A stretch of DNA of 64,000 bases from Dyella amyloliquefaciens (GTDB lineage Bacteria; Pseudomonadota; Gammaproteobacteria; Xanthomonadales; Rhodanobacteraceae): assembly GCF_004296575.1 (NCBI RefSeq), contig NZ_SAYT01000004.1, positions 124,001 to 188,000 of the forward strand, in the 5' to 3' direction. Under the pieces are notes generated by a model. It searched no databases and was not told the origin of the DNA. It saw only the letters and a program-made list of their open reading frames with translations. Positions 40,903 to 49,409 of this stretch are shown in pieces. Numbering within the stretch: the first letter of the stretch is position 1; every line of letters begins with the position of its first letter. Made by a program: the position numbers and the translations under genes.

Positions 40903-41565
40903 TCAGGCGTCGGCCGCTTCCCTGGGCAGCATGTGCAGGTAAGGCTGTGCTTCGCGCAGCACGCGTTCGAACGAGGGGCGCTGCATCAGGCGCAGCAGAT
41001 AGGCCGCGGTATGCGGATGCGATTCGTCGAGCGGTATCACCATGTTCGCGTAGAACAACGCGGGCGATGCCGAGCAGTCCGCCATGGTGTAGTTGTCACC
41101 CATGGCCCATGTGCGCGTCGCCATGTCCTTCTCCAGCAGGTCGTAGGCAGTGCGCAGGCGATGACGCGCTTCGCTCACCCCATAGTGGTCGTGAGCGTCG
41201 GCAGGGCGAAGCCGGTCAGTGACGACCTTCTGCATTGCTTCGTTGACGTACAGGTCGAAGAAGCGATCGCGCAGCCTGGTCTCGCGGGCCAGGTCGGCAT
41301 CCTGCGGAACCAGTGCGACCTTGCCGGGATAGTGTTGCGCCAGGTATTCGATGATGATGCTGGACTCCGGCACCAGGCAGTCGCGGGCATCGTCGCGCAG
41401 CAGCGGAAACCTGCCCATGGGCCACAGCGCATAGAACGAGGCACGCGCTTCCGGGTCGGCCAGATCGACCAGGTAGGGATGAAACGGCGTGTCGTTCTCG
41501 TACAGCGCGATCAGCGCCTTGTGGCAGAACGAGGCGAGCGGATGCATGTAGAGCGTGAGTGACAT
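40903..41565 (-). CDS. Glutathione S-transferase family protein
   Basis: A 220-residue GST: N-terminal domain MSLTLYMHPLASFCHKALIALYENDTPFHPYLVDLADPEARASFYALWPMGRFPLL with the catalytic Ser in the P-L-A-S-F-C motif, S-S-I-I-I-E-Y substrate site, and a helical C-terminal domain (MGDNYTMADCSASPALFYANMVIP, the N-capping box is D-C-S). It would conjugate or reduce electrophiles. It starts 21 bases after the YceI gene stop; both are on one transcript with SRPBCC and likely answer to the ArsR-type regulator at 44498. Confidence 0.9.
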   Translation of the reverse strand: MSLTLYMHPLASFCHKALIALYENDTPFHPYLVDLADPEARASFYALWPMGRFPLLRDDARDCLVPESSIIIEYLAQHYPGKVALVPQDADLARETRLRDRFFDLYVNEAMQKVVTDRLRPADAHDHYGVSEARHRLRTAYDLLEKDMATRTWAMGDNYTMADCSASPALFYANMVIPLDESHPHTAAYLLRLMQRPSFERVLREAQPYLHMLPREAADA

Positions 41566-41586
41566 GTTGAACCTCGTGCGTGCGGG

Positions 41587-42228
41587 TCAGCGTTGCGGGG
41601 AGGCCAGGGCAACCTTGTCCTTGCCCGGTTCGTCGACCAGTGCCTCGACCTGGATGCGCAGCACCACGTCCATGTTGAAGCCGTAGTTCTTGCCGCCATC
41701 CATGCCGAAGTCATCGCGCTTGAACGTGGCGTAGGCATCCGCGCCGCAGATCTCGCGCTTGAGCATGGGATGCGGCATGCACTTGAACGTGTTGATCGCA
41801 AGGTCGACCGGATGGGTGACGCCATGCAGCGTCAGCTCGCCGGTGACCTTGGTGGGCGCGCCGTTGACGAACCCGGCGAGCTTGCCCTTGTAGGTGGCCC
41901 GCGGATACTTGGTCACGTCGAACAGCTCCGGGCCGCGAGCCACCTCGTTCAACGTGTCGAGCCCGAAGTCCGCGCTGGACATATCCACCGTGATGTCGAC
42001 GCTGCCGGTGCCTGCACTCTTGTCCAGCGTGATCTTGCCGCTGGTGCTGTTGAACTTGCCGCGCCAGGTGGACAAGCCGCCCATGTGATCAGCTTCGAAA
42101 CTGGGGTAGGTGTGGGCGGGGTCGATGGTGTAGCTGGCCGGGGCGGCATGAACCGGTGCGCCGAAGGTGGACGCCATGGCCAGCGTAGCCATGGCGGCGT
42201 GCCGGGTGAAAGGGGGCAATGCGGTCAT
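41587..42228 (-). CDS. YceI family periplasmic protein
   Basis: A 213-residue protein with a signal peptide (ending PVHAAPASYT) and a lipocalin-like YceI barrel: YTIDPAHTYPSFEADHMGGLSTWRGKFNSTSGKITLD and VDLAINTFKCMPHPMLKREICGADAYATFKRDDFGM. YceI proteins bind isoprenoid quinones or polyisoprenoids in the periplasm and are often induced by high pH or osmotic stress. Two cysteines (FKC, REICG) could form a disulfide. GGAG precedes the ATG by seven bases. It sits 130 bp downstream of the cupin gene and may have its own promoter. Confidence 0.92.
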   Translation of the reverse strand: MTALPPFTRHAAMATLAMASTFGAPVHAAPASYTIDPAHTYPSFEADHMGGLSTWRGKFNSTSGKITLDKSAGTGSVDITVDMSSADFGLDTLNEVARGPELFDVTKYPRATYKGKLAGFVNGAPTKVTGELTLHGVTHPVDLAINTFKCMPHPMLKREICGADAYATFKRDDFGMDGGKNYGFNMDVVLRIQVEALVDEPGKDKVALASPQR

Positions 42229-42359
42229 CGTCAGCTCCTGAACGGTGGGGTTTCGCGGGCCACTCCGGCCGCGCTCACTTCAATGACGAACGGGCAGCGG
42301 GAATTTCGACATCGGACTTCGGGAAGTCGGTATCGCTTGTCCTGCGGGCGGTGGACGCC

Positions 42360-42692
42360 TCAGTCGACGATGAAAAGACGTGCGCCCGTGGGCGTGCTGG
42401 AGCGATGCGCGGCATCGCCGAAGTCGGACACTTGGTAGCTCATGCCGGGCGTGAGCACGAAGCGGCGGCCATCCTTCAGCTCCGAATGCAGCTCTCCCTC
42501 CAGCACATAGAGCACATGGCCGCGATCGCACCAATGGTCGGCCACATAGCCGGGGCTGTATTCCACCAGGCGCACGCGCAGATCGCCGATGTTGAAGCTG
42601 CGCCAGAGCGCCTCCCCGGATTCGCCCGGGTGTCGCGTGGGCGGCACGTCGGCCCAGTTCGTCACTGTGAACGGCAGGGAGGGAATCTTCAT
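42360..42692 (-). CDS. Cupin-fold protein (DHCW-motif type)
   Basis: A 110-residue single-cupin protein. The beta-barrel signature shows as YSPGYVADHWCDRGHVLYVLEGELHSELKDGRRFVLTPGMSYQVSDFGDAAHRSST, with D-H-W-C and G-H in the metal-binding cupin 1 motif and a His in the second. The D-H-[W/C] feature marks a group annotated as DHCW-motif cupins; the reaction is unknown. It lies 30 bases after the epimerase gene, so the two are co-transcribed. Confidence 0.82.
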   Translation of the reverse strand: MKIPSLPFTVTNWADVPPTRHPGESGEALWRSFNIGDLRVRLVEYSPGYVADHWCDRGHVLYVLEGELHSELKDGRRFVLTPGMSYQVSDFGDAAHRSSTPTGARLFIVD

Positions 42693-42722
42693 CGGCGTGG
42701 CGTCCTGTGCGCGATGCGATGG

Positions 42723-43706
42723 TTATTCGACGGGATAGGGGCCTTCAGCGAAGACTTCGGCGTGATAGCCCTTGGCGCCTACGAGGCGTGCCATTGGGCT
42801 GCGGATGTCCTCGCCGGCCTCCGCCTGGCCGACCAGGAAGGCGAAGTCGTAGCGCGGTTGCCAACCCAGTTCCTCACGGGCACGTGCGTTGATGTACACG
42901 CGGTCGATGCCCTGCGCCATCTTCCAGCCAAGGCGTGCATAAACCTCGGCATACGCTGGCACGCGCCGCTGCACGACCAGTGGCGCATTCGCGCGCAAGG
43001 CGGGCATGTCCTCCGGCTGCAGCGGCGAGGTGGCGCTGATGATGTAGCGGCGGAAGCCGAGCGTGTTCGCATGGCGTGCGGCCAGCAGGTGCGCACTCAC
43101 GACGTCTTCGATATCCACGCGCCGGTGCAGGTACTCGTTCACCTTGAGGTTGTCGTCGGCGTAGCTCGCACGGGCATGGCGATCGTCGTCTTCCTCGGGG
43201 AAGAAGCGCGAGGTGCGAAGCACCATGCACGCCAGGCCCTGGTTGCGCTGGAACAGCTGGCACAGGTCTTCCGCCGCCGCCTTGGTGACGCCGTAGATGT
43301 TCTTGGGAATCGGGGTGACGTCTTCGGTGATCCATGCGGACGGTTCGCCGGCCGGCGGTACCAGCGCGTCGCCGAAGACGCTGGTGGTGCTTGTGTAGAC
43401 GAAGGATTCGGCGCCCGCCATGACCGCTTCTTCGAGCAGGTTGAGCGTGCCGGTGAGATTGACGTCAATGAAGGCCTGCCGGCTATGCGTCGCGACATGC
43501 GGCTTGTGCAGGGTGGCCGGGTGAAACACGTGGCGTACGCCGGCCATGCAGCGCTTCACCGTGGTGCGGTCGGCCACGGAACCGAGTTGTGTGGTGAAAG
43601 GCCCCTCGACGATATCCAGGCCGATCACTTCGTGGCCGAGGTCGCGCAGTGTGCGCGCCAGTGCTTCGCCGAGATGGCCGGAGCTTCCTGTGACCAAGAT
43701 ACGCAT
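42723..43706 (-). CDS. NAD-dependent epimerase/dehydratase family protein
   Basis: A 327-residue extended SDR protein. The Rossmann motif is VTGSSGHLGEALARTL (G-x-x-G-x-x-G), followed by FHPATLHKP, FVYTSTTSVFGD (active Ser/Thr), the catalytic YGVTK (Y-x3-K) and RTSRFFPEEDD. It oxidises or epimerises a nucleotide sugar or similar substrate in the cytosol. No sugar-biosynthesis genes are near; its neighbours are redox and detoxification genes, so the substrate may be a small aldehyde or lactone-type metabolite. It is about 70 bp downstream of the flavin reductase gene. Confidence 0.9.
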   Translation of the reverse strand: MRILVTGSSGHLGEALARTLRDLGHEVIGLDIVEGPFTTQLGSVADRTTVKRCMAGVRHVFHPATLHKPHVATHSRQAFIDVNLTGTLNLLEEAVMAGAESFVYTSTTSVFGDALVPPAGEPSAWITEDVTPIPKNIYGVTKAAAEDLCQLFQRNQGLACMVLRTSRFFPEEDDDRHARASYADDNLKVNEYLHRRVDIEDVVSAHLLAARHANTLGFRRYIISATSPLQPEDMPALRANAPLVVQRRVPAYAEVYARLGWKMAQGIDRVYINARAREELGWQPRYDFAFLVGQAEAGEDIRSPMARLVGAKGYHAEVFAEGPYPVE

Positions 43707-43776
43707 GCGTGCGGACCGATGAGCCGGGGGAAGTGACCGATCCTAGCATTGCCCTGCCGCGCCCGGCAGCCGGGTC

Positions 43777-44415
43777 TCAAACCTCCGCCTTGAAGGTCTT
43801 GCCCAGCGCCTGGCCGCGACCCACGTAGTGCCGGAACAGGTAGAACAATGGCTGGTAGCGCCGCGGATCGATGTGCTGCGTGCCAGCCACCACCACGTCG
43901 TCGTGCGCATGTACGTGCAGCACTTCGAGTTCCGCGATGACATAGCCACCGGCCGCATCGCGCCACGCCTCCAGCGGGCGCTCAACGGCCAGGACCAACC
44001 GCGCTTCGAGTTGCAGCGGGCACTCGGCGATGCGTGGTGCGCCGACGGTCAGCGATGGCGCGGTGTGCACGCCGGCCAGCGCGAACTTGTCGGCCTCGTG
44101 GCGATAGCCGTTCTGCCGCTTCCATGCGGGCACCGGGTCACGCCCCGTGGTGGGGGCCAGGCGTTCCACCGCCTCGTACTGGTCCTCGCCGGCAAGGTTG
44201 AGCACGCACTCACGTTCGCGCTGCAGGTTGGCGAGGCCCTGGCCACCGCCGGCAAGTCCGATCACCACGCGATCGGCAAGCGCCCATGCGGAGGACATCG
44301 GCGTGATGTTGGTCGAACCATCGGGATTGCGCGTGGTGATCAGCACGACCGGCGTGCCGAAATAGAGGATCGATGGATGAATGACGCGACTGTCAGGCGA
44401 GCGGAAACTGTCCAT
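43777..44415 (-). CDS. Flavin reductase-like FMN-binding protein
   Basis: A 212-residue protein of the FMN-binding split-barrel family (HpaC/NmoB-like): ILYFGTPVVLITTRNPDGSTNITPMSSAWALADRVVIGLAGG and RECVLNLAGEDQYEAVERLA, followed by EARLVLAVERPLEAWRDAAGGYVIAELEVLHVHAHDDVV. It should bind FMN and reduce it or act as an oxidoreductase partner. The gene heads the minus-strand cluster and is divergent from the ArsR-type regulator with a 16-bp palindrome in between, so it is the likely first target of that regulator. Confidence 0.88.
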   Translation of the reverse strand: MDSFRSPDSRVIHPSILYFGTPVVLITTRNPDGSTNITPMSSAWALADRVVIGLAGGGQGLANLQRERECVLNLAGEDQYEAVERLAPTTGRDPVPAWKRQNGYRHEADKFALAGVHTAPSLTVGAPRIAECPLQLEARLVLAVERPLEAWRDAAGGYVIAELEVLHVHAHDDVVVAGTQHIDPRRYQPLFYLFRHYVGRGQALGKTFKAEV

Positions 44416-44448
44416 GCCTGCAGTGTGCAGCGCCGTGTTCGACGAGGT

Positions 44449-44464
44449 TTCGCTGCGCAGCGAA
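44449..44464. promoter_or_regulatory. 16-bp perfect palindrome between flavin reductase and ArsR-type genes
   Basis: TTCGCTGCGCAGCGAA lies in the 82-bp divergent spacer, 34 bp from each start codon. A dimeric winged-helix regulator would bind such a site and could control both directions. Confidence 0.5.
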
Positions 44465-44497
44465 GTATCCGCCGAGGCACGGCGCTAGACTGCACGC

Positions 44498-45199
44498 ATG
44501 AGCGATACCGTCGCCCCCAGTCGCTATCAACTCGCCGAGATTGGCGCTTTGCTCGCCGAGCCTGCGCGGGCCGCCATGCTGCTGGCACTGATCGACGGCA
44601 CGGCGCGCCCCGCGGGCGAGCTGGCGCAGGCGGCCGGTGTGGGCGCCGCCACGGCCAGCGCCCATCTCAAGCGCCTGCTGGAGGGCGGTCTGCTCGCGGT
44701 GCATGTGCAAGGTCGCCACCGCTATTACCGGCTGGCTGGCGAAGAGGTGTCGGCATTGCTGGAGGCCATGGCATTGCCACGCACGCGCGCCACGCTTCCG
44801 GTTCCCGCCGGCGGGGACCGCGCATTGCGCCTGGCGCGCACCTGCTATCGCCATCTCGCGGGTCGGCTCGGCGTGGGGTTGTGCGATGCGATGCTGGCAG
44901 GCGATTACCTGCACATGACGAGCGAAGGGCTGCGGTTGCGCGAATCGGGTGTAGTTGCGCTGGTGTCGGCAGGTTTGCGGGAAACGTCCGCCCAGGCCCT
45001 GGTATCGCTGCGCGGGCGCAGCTGCCTCGACTGGACCGAGCGGCGCATGCACGTGGGTGGCCCGCTGGGCGTGTCGCTCACCGATGCCATGCTCGAGTCC
45101 GGCTGGTTGCGTCGTCGGTCCGACAGTCGTGCATTGCAGCCGAGCGACGACGGGCTTCGCCGCCTGGTGGCACTCGGCGTGCGCATCGACGCCAGCTGA
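44498..45199 (+). CDS. ArsR-type winged-helix regulator with C-terminal domain
   Basis: A 233-residue regulator. Residues 10-90 form the ArsR/HTH_5 helix (YQLAEIGALLAEPARAAMLLALIDGTARPAGELAQAAGVGAATASAHLKRLLEGGLLAVHVQGRHRYYRL). A long C-terminal region (RALRLARTCYRHLAGRLGVGLCDAMLAGDYLHM...CLDWTERRMHVGGPLGVSLTDAMLESGWLRRR) is not found in metal-sensing ArsR proteins; C-Y-R-H-L-A-G and C-L-D-W-x-E-R are motifs of a group of ArsR-like regulators with this extra domain. Its cysteines could sense redox state. It is divergent from the flavin reductase gene and most probably represses the 40.3-44.4 kb cluster. Confidence 0.88.
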   Translation: MSDTVAPSRYQLAEIGALLAEPARAAMLLALIDGTARPAGELAQAAGVGAATASAHLKRLLEGGLLAVHVQGRHRYYRLAGEEVSALLEAMALPRTRATLPVPAGGDRALRLARTCYRHLAGRLGVGLCDAMLAGDYLHMTSEGLRLRESGVVALVSAGLRETSAQALVSLRGRSCLDWTERRMHVGGPLGVSLTDAMLESGWLRRRSDSRALQPSDDGLRRLVALGVRIDAS

Positions 45200-45205
45200 C
45201 GTTCG

Positions 45206-46837
45206 TCACTGCAACTGCGAGAACAGGTTACGCAAGGCCATGTCGCTGCCGAGCGGCGGCAATGCCAGCAGGTTGTCGAGCAAGGCGATCTGCTGGTGGC
45301 AGGACTGGGCATGGAAACCCGCGCCCGGATGCACTGGCACCGATTGCGCGGCAGCGCTGCGCGCCTGCGACAGTTCGCGCGCTCCCAGTGACCAGTTCAC
45401 CGTGATGATGCGTTTCGGATCATTGTCGGCCAGCAGGTTGGCATAACTGTCGCCGTTGGCCATGAAGATCGCATCGGCCGGCTTGCCCGGATCGAAGCCT
45501 GCGCCATCGAGATAGCGTCCGCAGGCATCCGGCGAAAGGCGCCGGCTGATCATCTGCAGCAGCTCGCGCCGCGCGGTGGCAAAGGCACGCACGCGGTCCG
45601 CCGTGACCGTGCGCATCGCGGATCGTCGTGCCTCATGCAGTGCGGTCCACATGGAAACGCCATAGGCCCGATCGGTTTCGGCATTATCGGGCTTGTCGAG
45701 CAGACGCAGGTCGCGCTGGGTCCAGGCGTCGTAGATGGGCGGCCATTGCTGGCGTATCAGCGCCATCGCATCGCCCATGCGCTGCGTGTGGGCGTGCATA
45801 TGCAGCGCATACAGGAATTGCTCCTGTCGCCACTGCTCGGCGGTCAGCACGCGATCGTCCACGCGCAGGCCGGTGATGATGTAATTGGCGAACAGCTCGT
45901 CGGCATGGGGCGAATACACCTCGTCACCCTGCTTGGCGAACGCCAGGCGGATGAAATCCGGTGAGGCGCCGGCCTGGGCCAGCAGCGACTTGTACTTCTC
46001 CTGCAGCGTGCCGACATAGGCCTGTGAGGCGTGGCTGTCGATCATCGAGCGCATCTGGTGGAAGCCGAATGTCGAGTGGGTCGACGCGATGCGCTGGCTG
46101 GCGCCGATGAAGGCGAGCGTGCAGGCGCTGGCGCAAAGGTGATCCACTTCCACGGTGATGTCGGGACGCGATGCGAGGAAGTCGTGCAACTGCATGCCGT
46201 TGTCGACGTCCCCGCCCACGCTGTCGAGCACGAGGCGATGGATCGACGGATGAGCCCTGAGCGCGTCGACGACCGCATCGGCATAGCCGACGCCGATCGT
46301 GCCCTTGGCCACGATCGCCTGGCCGCCCGCATCCGGCGCAATCGTGTACTGGCTGAAGCGCCGCTGCTCCGCGGCACCGGCGGCGATCTTCTGCAGTGCC
46401 GCCCATTCGGTCGGCAGGGTGCCGATGGTGGCGAGGATGCCGAGCACCATCAGGATATTCACGACGATCGCCCAGCGACTGCCGCTCACCGCGGCGGCAC
46501 GCAGGGTGCCGATCACCTGCCATACCGAGATGAGCAGGCGCACCGCCGCAGAACTGGCGACCACGATGAGCAGATGCGATAGCGAAAGGTGTGCCTGGTT
46601 GAGCCATCCCAGCATCATGGTCTGAAGCAGGGCCAGGCCCAGGCTCACCAGCACGTTGTTGCACCAGTAGGACTGGGCCAGGGAGAGCTCGCCGCGCCAG
46701 TGCGCCAGCAGGTAGTTGGTCCGCGGTTTCGACGGCAGCGGTGGAGGGCGCTGGCCCGGCGGTTCGAGCGGCAACGTGCCATCCCACGTAGGCGGGACGC
46801 GCTCGGTGCGGCGGTACGTCGGATCGGGAAAAGCCAT
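45206..46837 (-). CDS. Membrane-anchored ClpP/crotonase-like protein
   Basis: A 543-residue protein. Residues 40-150 hold an N-terminal membrane module (LLAHWRGELSLAQSYWCNNVLVSLGLALLQTMM, LIVVASSAAVRLLISVWQVIG, WAIVVNILMVLGILATIGTLP). Next comes a ClpP/crotonase-like fold: IHRLVLDSVGGDVDNGMQLHDFLASRPDITVEVDHLCASACTLAFIGASQRIASTHSTFGFH, where the Ser in C-A-S-A-C is a possible nucleophile. This is the COG3904-type periplasmic protein family, with a helical C-terminal region unique to this protein. It might be a serine protease or a scaffold; a catalytic His is plausible in STFGFHQM. Function not known. Confidence 0.75.
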   Translation of the reverse strand: MAFPDPTYRRTERVPPTWDGTLPLEPPGQRPPPLPSKPRTNYLLAHWRGELSLAQSYWCNNVLVSLGLALLQTMMLGWLNQAHLSLSHLLIVVASSAAVRLLISVWQVIGTLRAAAVSGSRWAIVVNILMVLGILATIGTLPTEWAALQKIAAGAAEQRRFSQYTIAPDAGGQAIVAKGTIGVGYADAVVDALRAHPSIHRLVLDSVGGDVDNGMQLHDFLASRPDITVEVDHLCASACTLAFIGASQRIASTHSTFGFHQMRSMIDSHASQAYVGTLQEKYKSLLAQAGASPDFIRLAFAKQGDEVYSPHADELFANYIITGLRVDDRVLTAEQWRQEQFLYALHMHAHTQRMGDAMALIRQQWPPIYDAWTQRDLRLLDKPDNAETDRAYGVSMWTALHEARRSAMRTVTADRVRAFATARRELLQMISRRLSPDACGRYLDGAGFDPGKPADAIFMANGDSYANLLADNDPKRIITVNWSLGARELSQARSAAAQSVPVHPGAGFHAQSCHQQIALLDNLLALPPLGSDMALRNLFSQLQ

Positions 46838-46875
46838 CGGACAGCCCTCAGAGCGGTGACCGGAACGACTTCCTG

Positions 46876-46910
46876 CAATAAAAGCGGCGGCGCCGACGTG
46901 GCGCCACCGC
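46876..46910 (-). terminator. Intrinsic terminator after the DUF2167 gene
   Basis: Minus strand: GCGGTGGCGCC, loop ACGTC, GGCGCCGCCGC (one mismatch), then TTTTATT. It follows the DUF2167 stop and insulates the ClpP-like gene promoter. Confidence 0.65.
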
Positions 46911-46921
46911 GGGGTACGGCA

Positions 46922-47821
46922 TCAGGCCTGCTTGCGCTTGAACAGCTTGGCGATCACGCCGCCGACGGCCGCAACGCCGAGCACGATGAACTTCTTGAAC
47001 GCTAGCAGCAGTACGCCCAGTTTGGCGAACAGGCCCGCCTTGGCGGCGATGCCACCCGCCACCAGCGCGGCGATGCCGTAGGCGGCGGCCTTGTCGGTGC
47101 TCGGGTTGTAGTCGGTGTAACGCTGGCCGGCGTCGAAGTCGGCCATCTCCACCACCTGCGGCATGTCCGCGCGCACCTGCGCCAATGCTTCGATGGGCGC
47201 CACCGCGTTGAGCGAGAGGTAACCCTGGCGCCCCAGCACGCGGATCGCATAGTTCAGCGTGCGGTTTTCGTCGGAGCCGTTGGTTCGCTTGAAGCGCAGG
47301 TCCTGCGCCCAGTACAGCTTGTGGCTCGCGGTGTCGTAGTGAGGCGGCTCGGCCCAGCCCATCAGTTCGATCGCGGGATAGCCTTCCTTGAGGCGATCGG
47401 CGTTCTCGTCCTCCGTCGACTTCTGCATGTCCTTGAGCATGTCGTTGTAGTCGATCTTGGCCGCATCTTCGTCGGACACGTAGCCATCATCGACAAAGGT
47501 CACCACCACCGCCCAGTTCTTGTCGTCGAGCACGGCGCGCGCGTCGCTGCTGGGCAGGATCATGCCCAGCACGTCGCTGTCGGGCGGGTTGTTCCACAGC
47601 TGGGTGAGCACGCGCTGCGCGTCCGCCGCGGGCAGGAAGCTGTAGCCGTCGGCAATGTTGAGCGTGGCCTGTGCGCCCGGAAGGGTCACCGGGCCGGTGA
47701 CCGGGTGCAGCGTGGCGACAAACTGTTCGGCCGTCATGTCGCCCGATTCCTCGGCCAGCACGGGCGTGGTGCATGCGAAAACAGCCAGCCAAAGCACTGG
47801 CAGCATCATCTTGCGAAGCAT
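46922..47821 (-). CDS. DUF2167 family membrane protein
   Basis: A 299-residue protein with a signal or anchor (MLRKMMLPVLWLAVFACTTPVLA). The body is the DUF2167 pattern: GPVTLPGAQATLNIADGYSFLPAADAQRVLTQLWNNPP, VVTFVDDGYVSDEDAAKIDYNDMLKDMQ, LMGWAEPPHYDTASHKLYWAQDLRF, and C-terminal helices (AAYGIAALVAGGIAAKAGLFAKLGVLLLAFKKFIVLGVAAVGGVIAKLF) followed by a basic tail KRKQA. Members are integral membrane proteins of unknown role. It is followed by a terminator and then, 84 bp away, the ClpP-like gene. Confidence 0.88.
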   Translation of the reverse strand: MLRKMMLPVLWLAVFACTTPVLAEESGDMTAEQFVATLHPVTGPVTLPGAQATLNIADGYSFLPAADAQRVLTQLWNNPPDSDVLGMILPSSDARAVLDDKNWAVVVTFVDDGYVSDEDAAKIDYNDMLKDMQKSTEDENADRLKEGYPAIELMGWAEPPHYDTASHKLYWAQDLRFKRTNGSDENRTLNYAIRVLGRQGYLSLNAVAPIEALAQVRADMPQVVEMADFDAGQRYTDYNPSTDKAAAYGIAALVAGGIAAKAGLFAKLGVLLLAFKKFIVLGVAAVGGVIAKLFKRKQA

Positions 47822-47946
47822 CTTGGATTCCCCTGGTTCGTCCTTGGATACGCATCGATCGATGCGGCCGCGGCTCCCCCGTGGCGCAGCGACCGCACGA
47901 TCTTACGATGTGCGGCACACCACGGCGACCACCGGGATCAGGTGGT

Positions 47947-49329
47947 TCAGGGCGACTTGGGGGCTGGCGAGCGCTCGAAGCTGCCAGCGTCACCCGGGAA
48001 CACCACCGGGCTCTCATAGCCATCGGCCGAGACGGCGGAGACGCCGAAGAACCAGTCGTCGATCACCACGTCCTTGATCACGGCCTGTTCCACGTCGCCC
48101 ACCACGCGGCTGTACTGCCACTGCGGCGCAGTGGTGTCGCGCCAGTGCACCACGTAGCCGGCGGCACCGGGCACCTTCTTCCAGTGGACGGTGGTATCGG
48201 TGGCCAGCGCGCCTTCGGTGCTCACGCCGTTGGGCGGGGCCGGGGCGCGGCTCAACGAGGCCATGGTGATGGTGTTGAGCGCGGTGACGCGGGCGAGGTA
48301 GCGGAAATCCACACCGTCGATGGTGTCGCCGTACTTGATGCCCTTTTCAGTACGAAGATCCTGGTGCTGGCGGGTGTAATCCTCGTGGCCTTCGCTCACG
48401 CGGACTGCGGGGTAGCCGGCTTCGAGGAACGGCACCTGGTCGCCGCCACGGCTGTAGCGGTCAGTGCGGTAGACCATGTGCACGCGGAAGTCGGGCAGGT
48501 ACGTCGAGGCGAGCTGCTCCATGTAGCGCGCGATGTTGCGCGAGGGCGAATCCACTTCGCCGCCGTGGTACGCGCGGTACTTCGCCTGCTCCGGCGTCTC
48601 GTTGGTCTTGGTGCCTTCGGAGAACACGCGCACCGTGAGGTTGTCGATCACACCGTTCTGGCCGTGGCTGTTGCCCACGATGTCGTTGTTGAGATCGGTC
48701 TCCACCTTCCAGCCCTGCGCCACGGCGTAGTCGGCCAGCACCTTGCCGCCGTACAGGCCCTGCTCCTCGCCCGACAGCGCGGCGAACACCAGGGTGGCGT
48801 CGTTGTCCTGCCTGGAGAGGATGCGCGCCGCTTCCATCAGCGCGGCAACGCCGGAGGCGTCGTCGTTGGCGCCCGGTGCGTCGGACTTGGTGTTCATCAC
48901 GTCGGTGACGCGCGAGTCCAGATGGCCGGTCATCACGATCACGCGCTGCGGATCACCCTTGCCGCGCTTGATCGCCACCACGTCCATCACTTCGGTCGGC
49001 TGCGGGATGCGCTTGCCGGTGAACATCTGAGACGGCGTGACCACCTCGATGCAGCCACCGCATTGCCTGGAAATTTCCTCGAAGCGCGACTTCACCCAGC
49101 GGCGCGCAGCGCCGATGCCGCGCTTGTCCGACTTGGTGTCGGACAGCGTATGGCGCGTGCCGAAGCCGACCAGCTTCTCGATGGTGGCGTGCAGCTCCGC
49201 CTCGCTGGGTTGGGTGGACAGTGCCAGCAGCGACGGCTGCTGCCGCGGCTGCACCGGCGCCTCGTCGGCGAACGCGGTGGACACGGCAAGGCTCAGGGCG
49301 AGCGGAAGCAGCAAGGGAACGGGGCGCAT
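47947..49329 (-). CDS. Secreted M28 family zinc peptidase
   Basis: A 460-residue aminopeptidase with a signal peptide (MRPVPLLLPLALSLAVSTAFA). Metal ligands are seen in VIVMTGHLDSR (His), GANDDASGVAA (bridging Asp), FAALSGEEQGLYGG (general-base Glu and ligand Glu), YRTDRYSRGGDQVPF (Asp) and EGHEDYTRQHQD (His). A C-terminal 90-residue fibronectin-like segment (TDTTVHWKKVPGAAGYVVHWRDTTAPQW) follows. It removes N-terminal residues in the periplasm. The ATG at 49329 has GGAGA upstream; the frame open to 49656 is not protein-like. It is 80 bp from a glutaminyl cyclase gene on the same strand; both act on peptide N-termini. Confidence 0.92.
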   Translation of the reverse strand: MRPVPLLLPLALSLAVSTAFADEAPVQPRQQPSLLALSTQPSEAELHATIEKLVGFGTRHTLSDTKSDKRGIGAARRWVKSRFEEISRQCGGCIEVVTPSQMFTGKRIPQPTEVMDVVAIKRGKGDPQRVIVMTGHLDSRVTDVMNTKSDAPGANDDASGVAALMEAARILSRQDNDATLVFAALSGEEQGLYGGKVLADYAVAQGWKVETDLNNDIVGNSHGQNGVIDNLTVRVFSEGTKTNETPEQAKYRAYHGGEVDSPSRNIARYMEQLASTYLPDFRVHMVYRTDRYSRGGDQVPFLEAGYPAVRVSEGHEDYTRQHQDLRTEKGIKYGDTIDGVDFRYLARVTALNTITMASLSRAPAPPNGVSTEGALATDTTVHWKKVPGAAGYVVHWRDTTAPQWQYSRVVGDVEQAVIKDVVIDDWFFGVSAVSADGYESPVVFPGDAGSFERSPAPKSP

Positions 49330-49409
49330 CGGATTCTCCGGTAAGGCAACAGCCCACTGTAGCGCCGCCCAACGGGCGCGCCCCCTGCCGGAGGGCAGGG
49401 GCCGGACCG

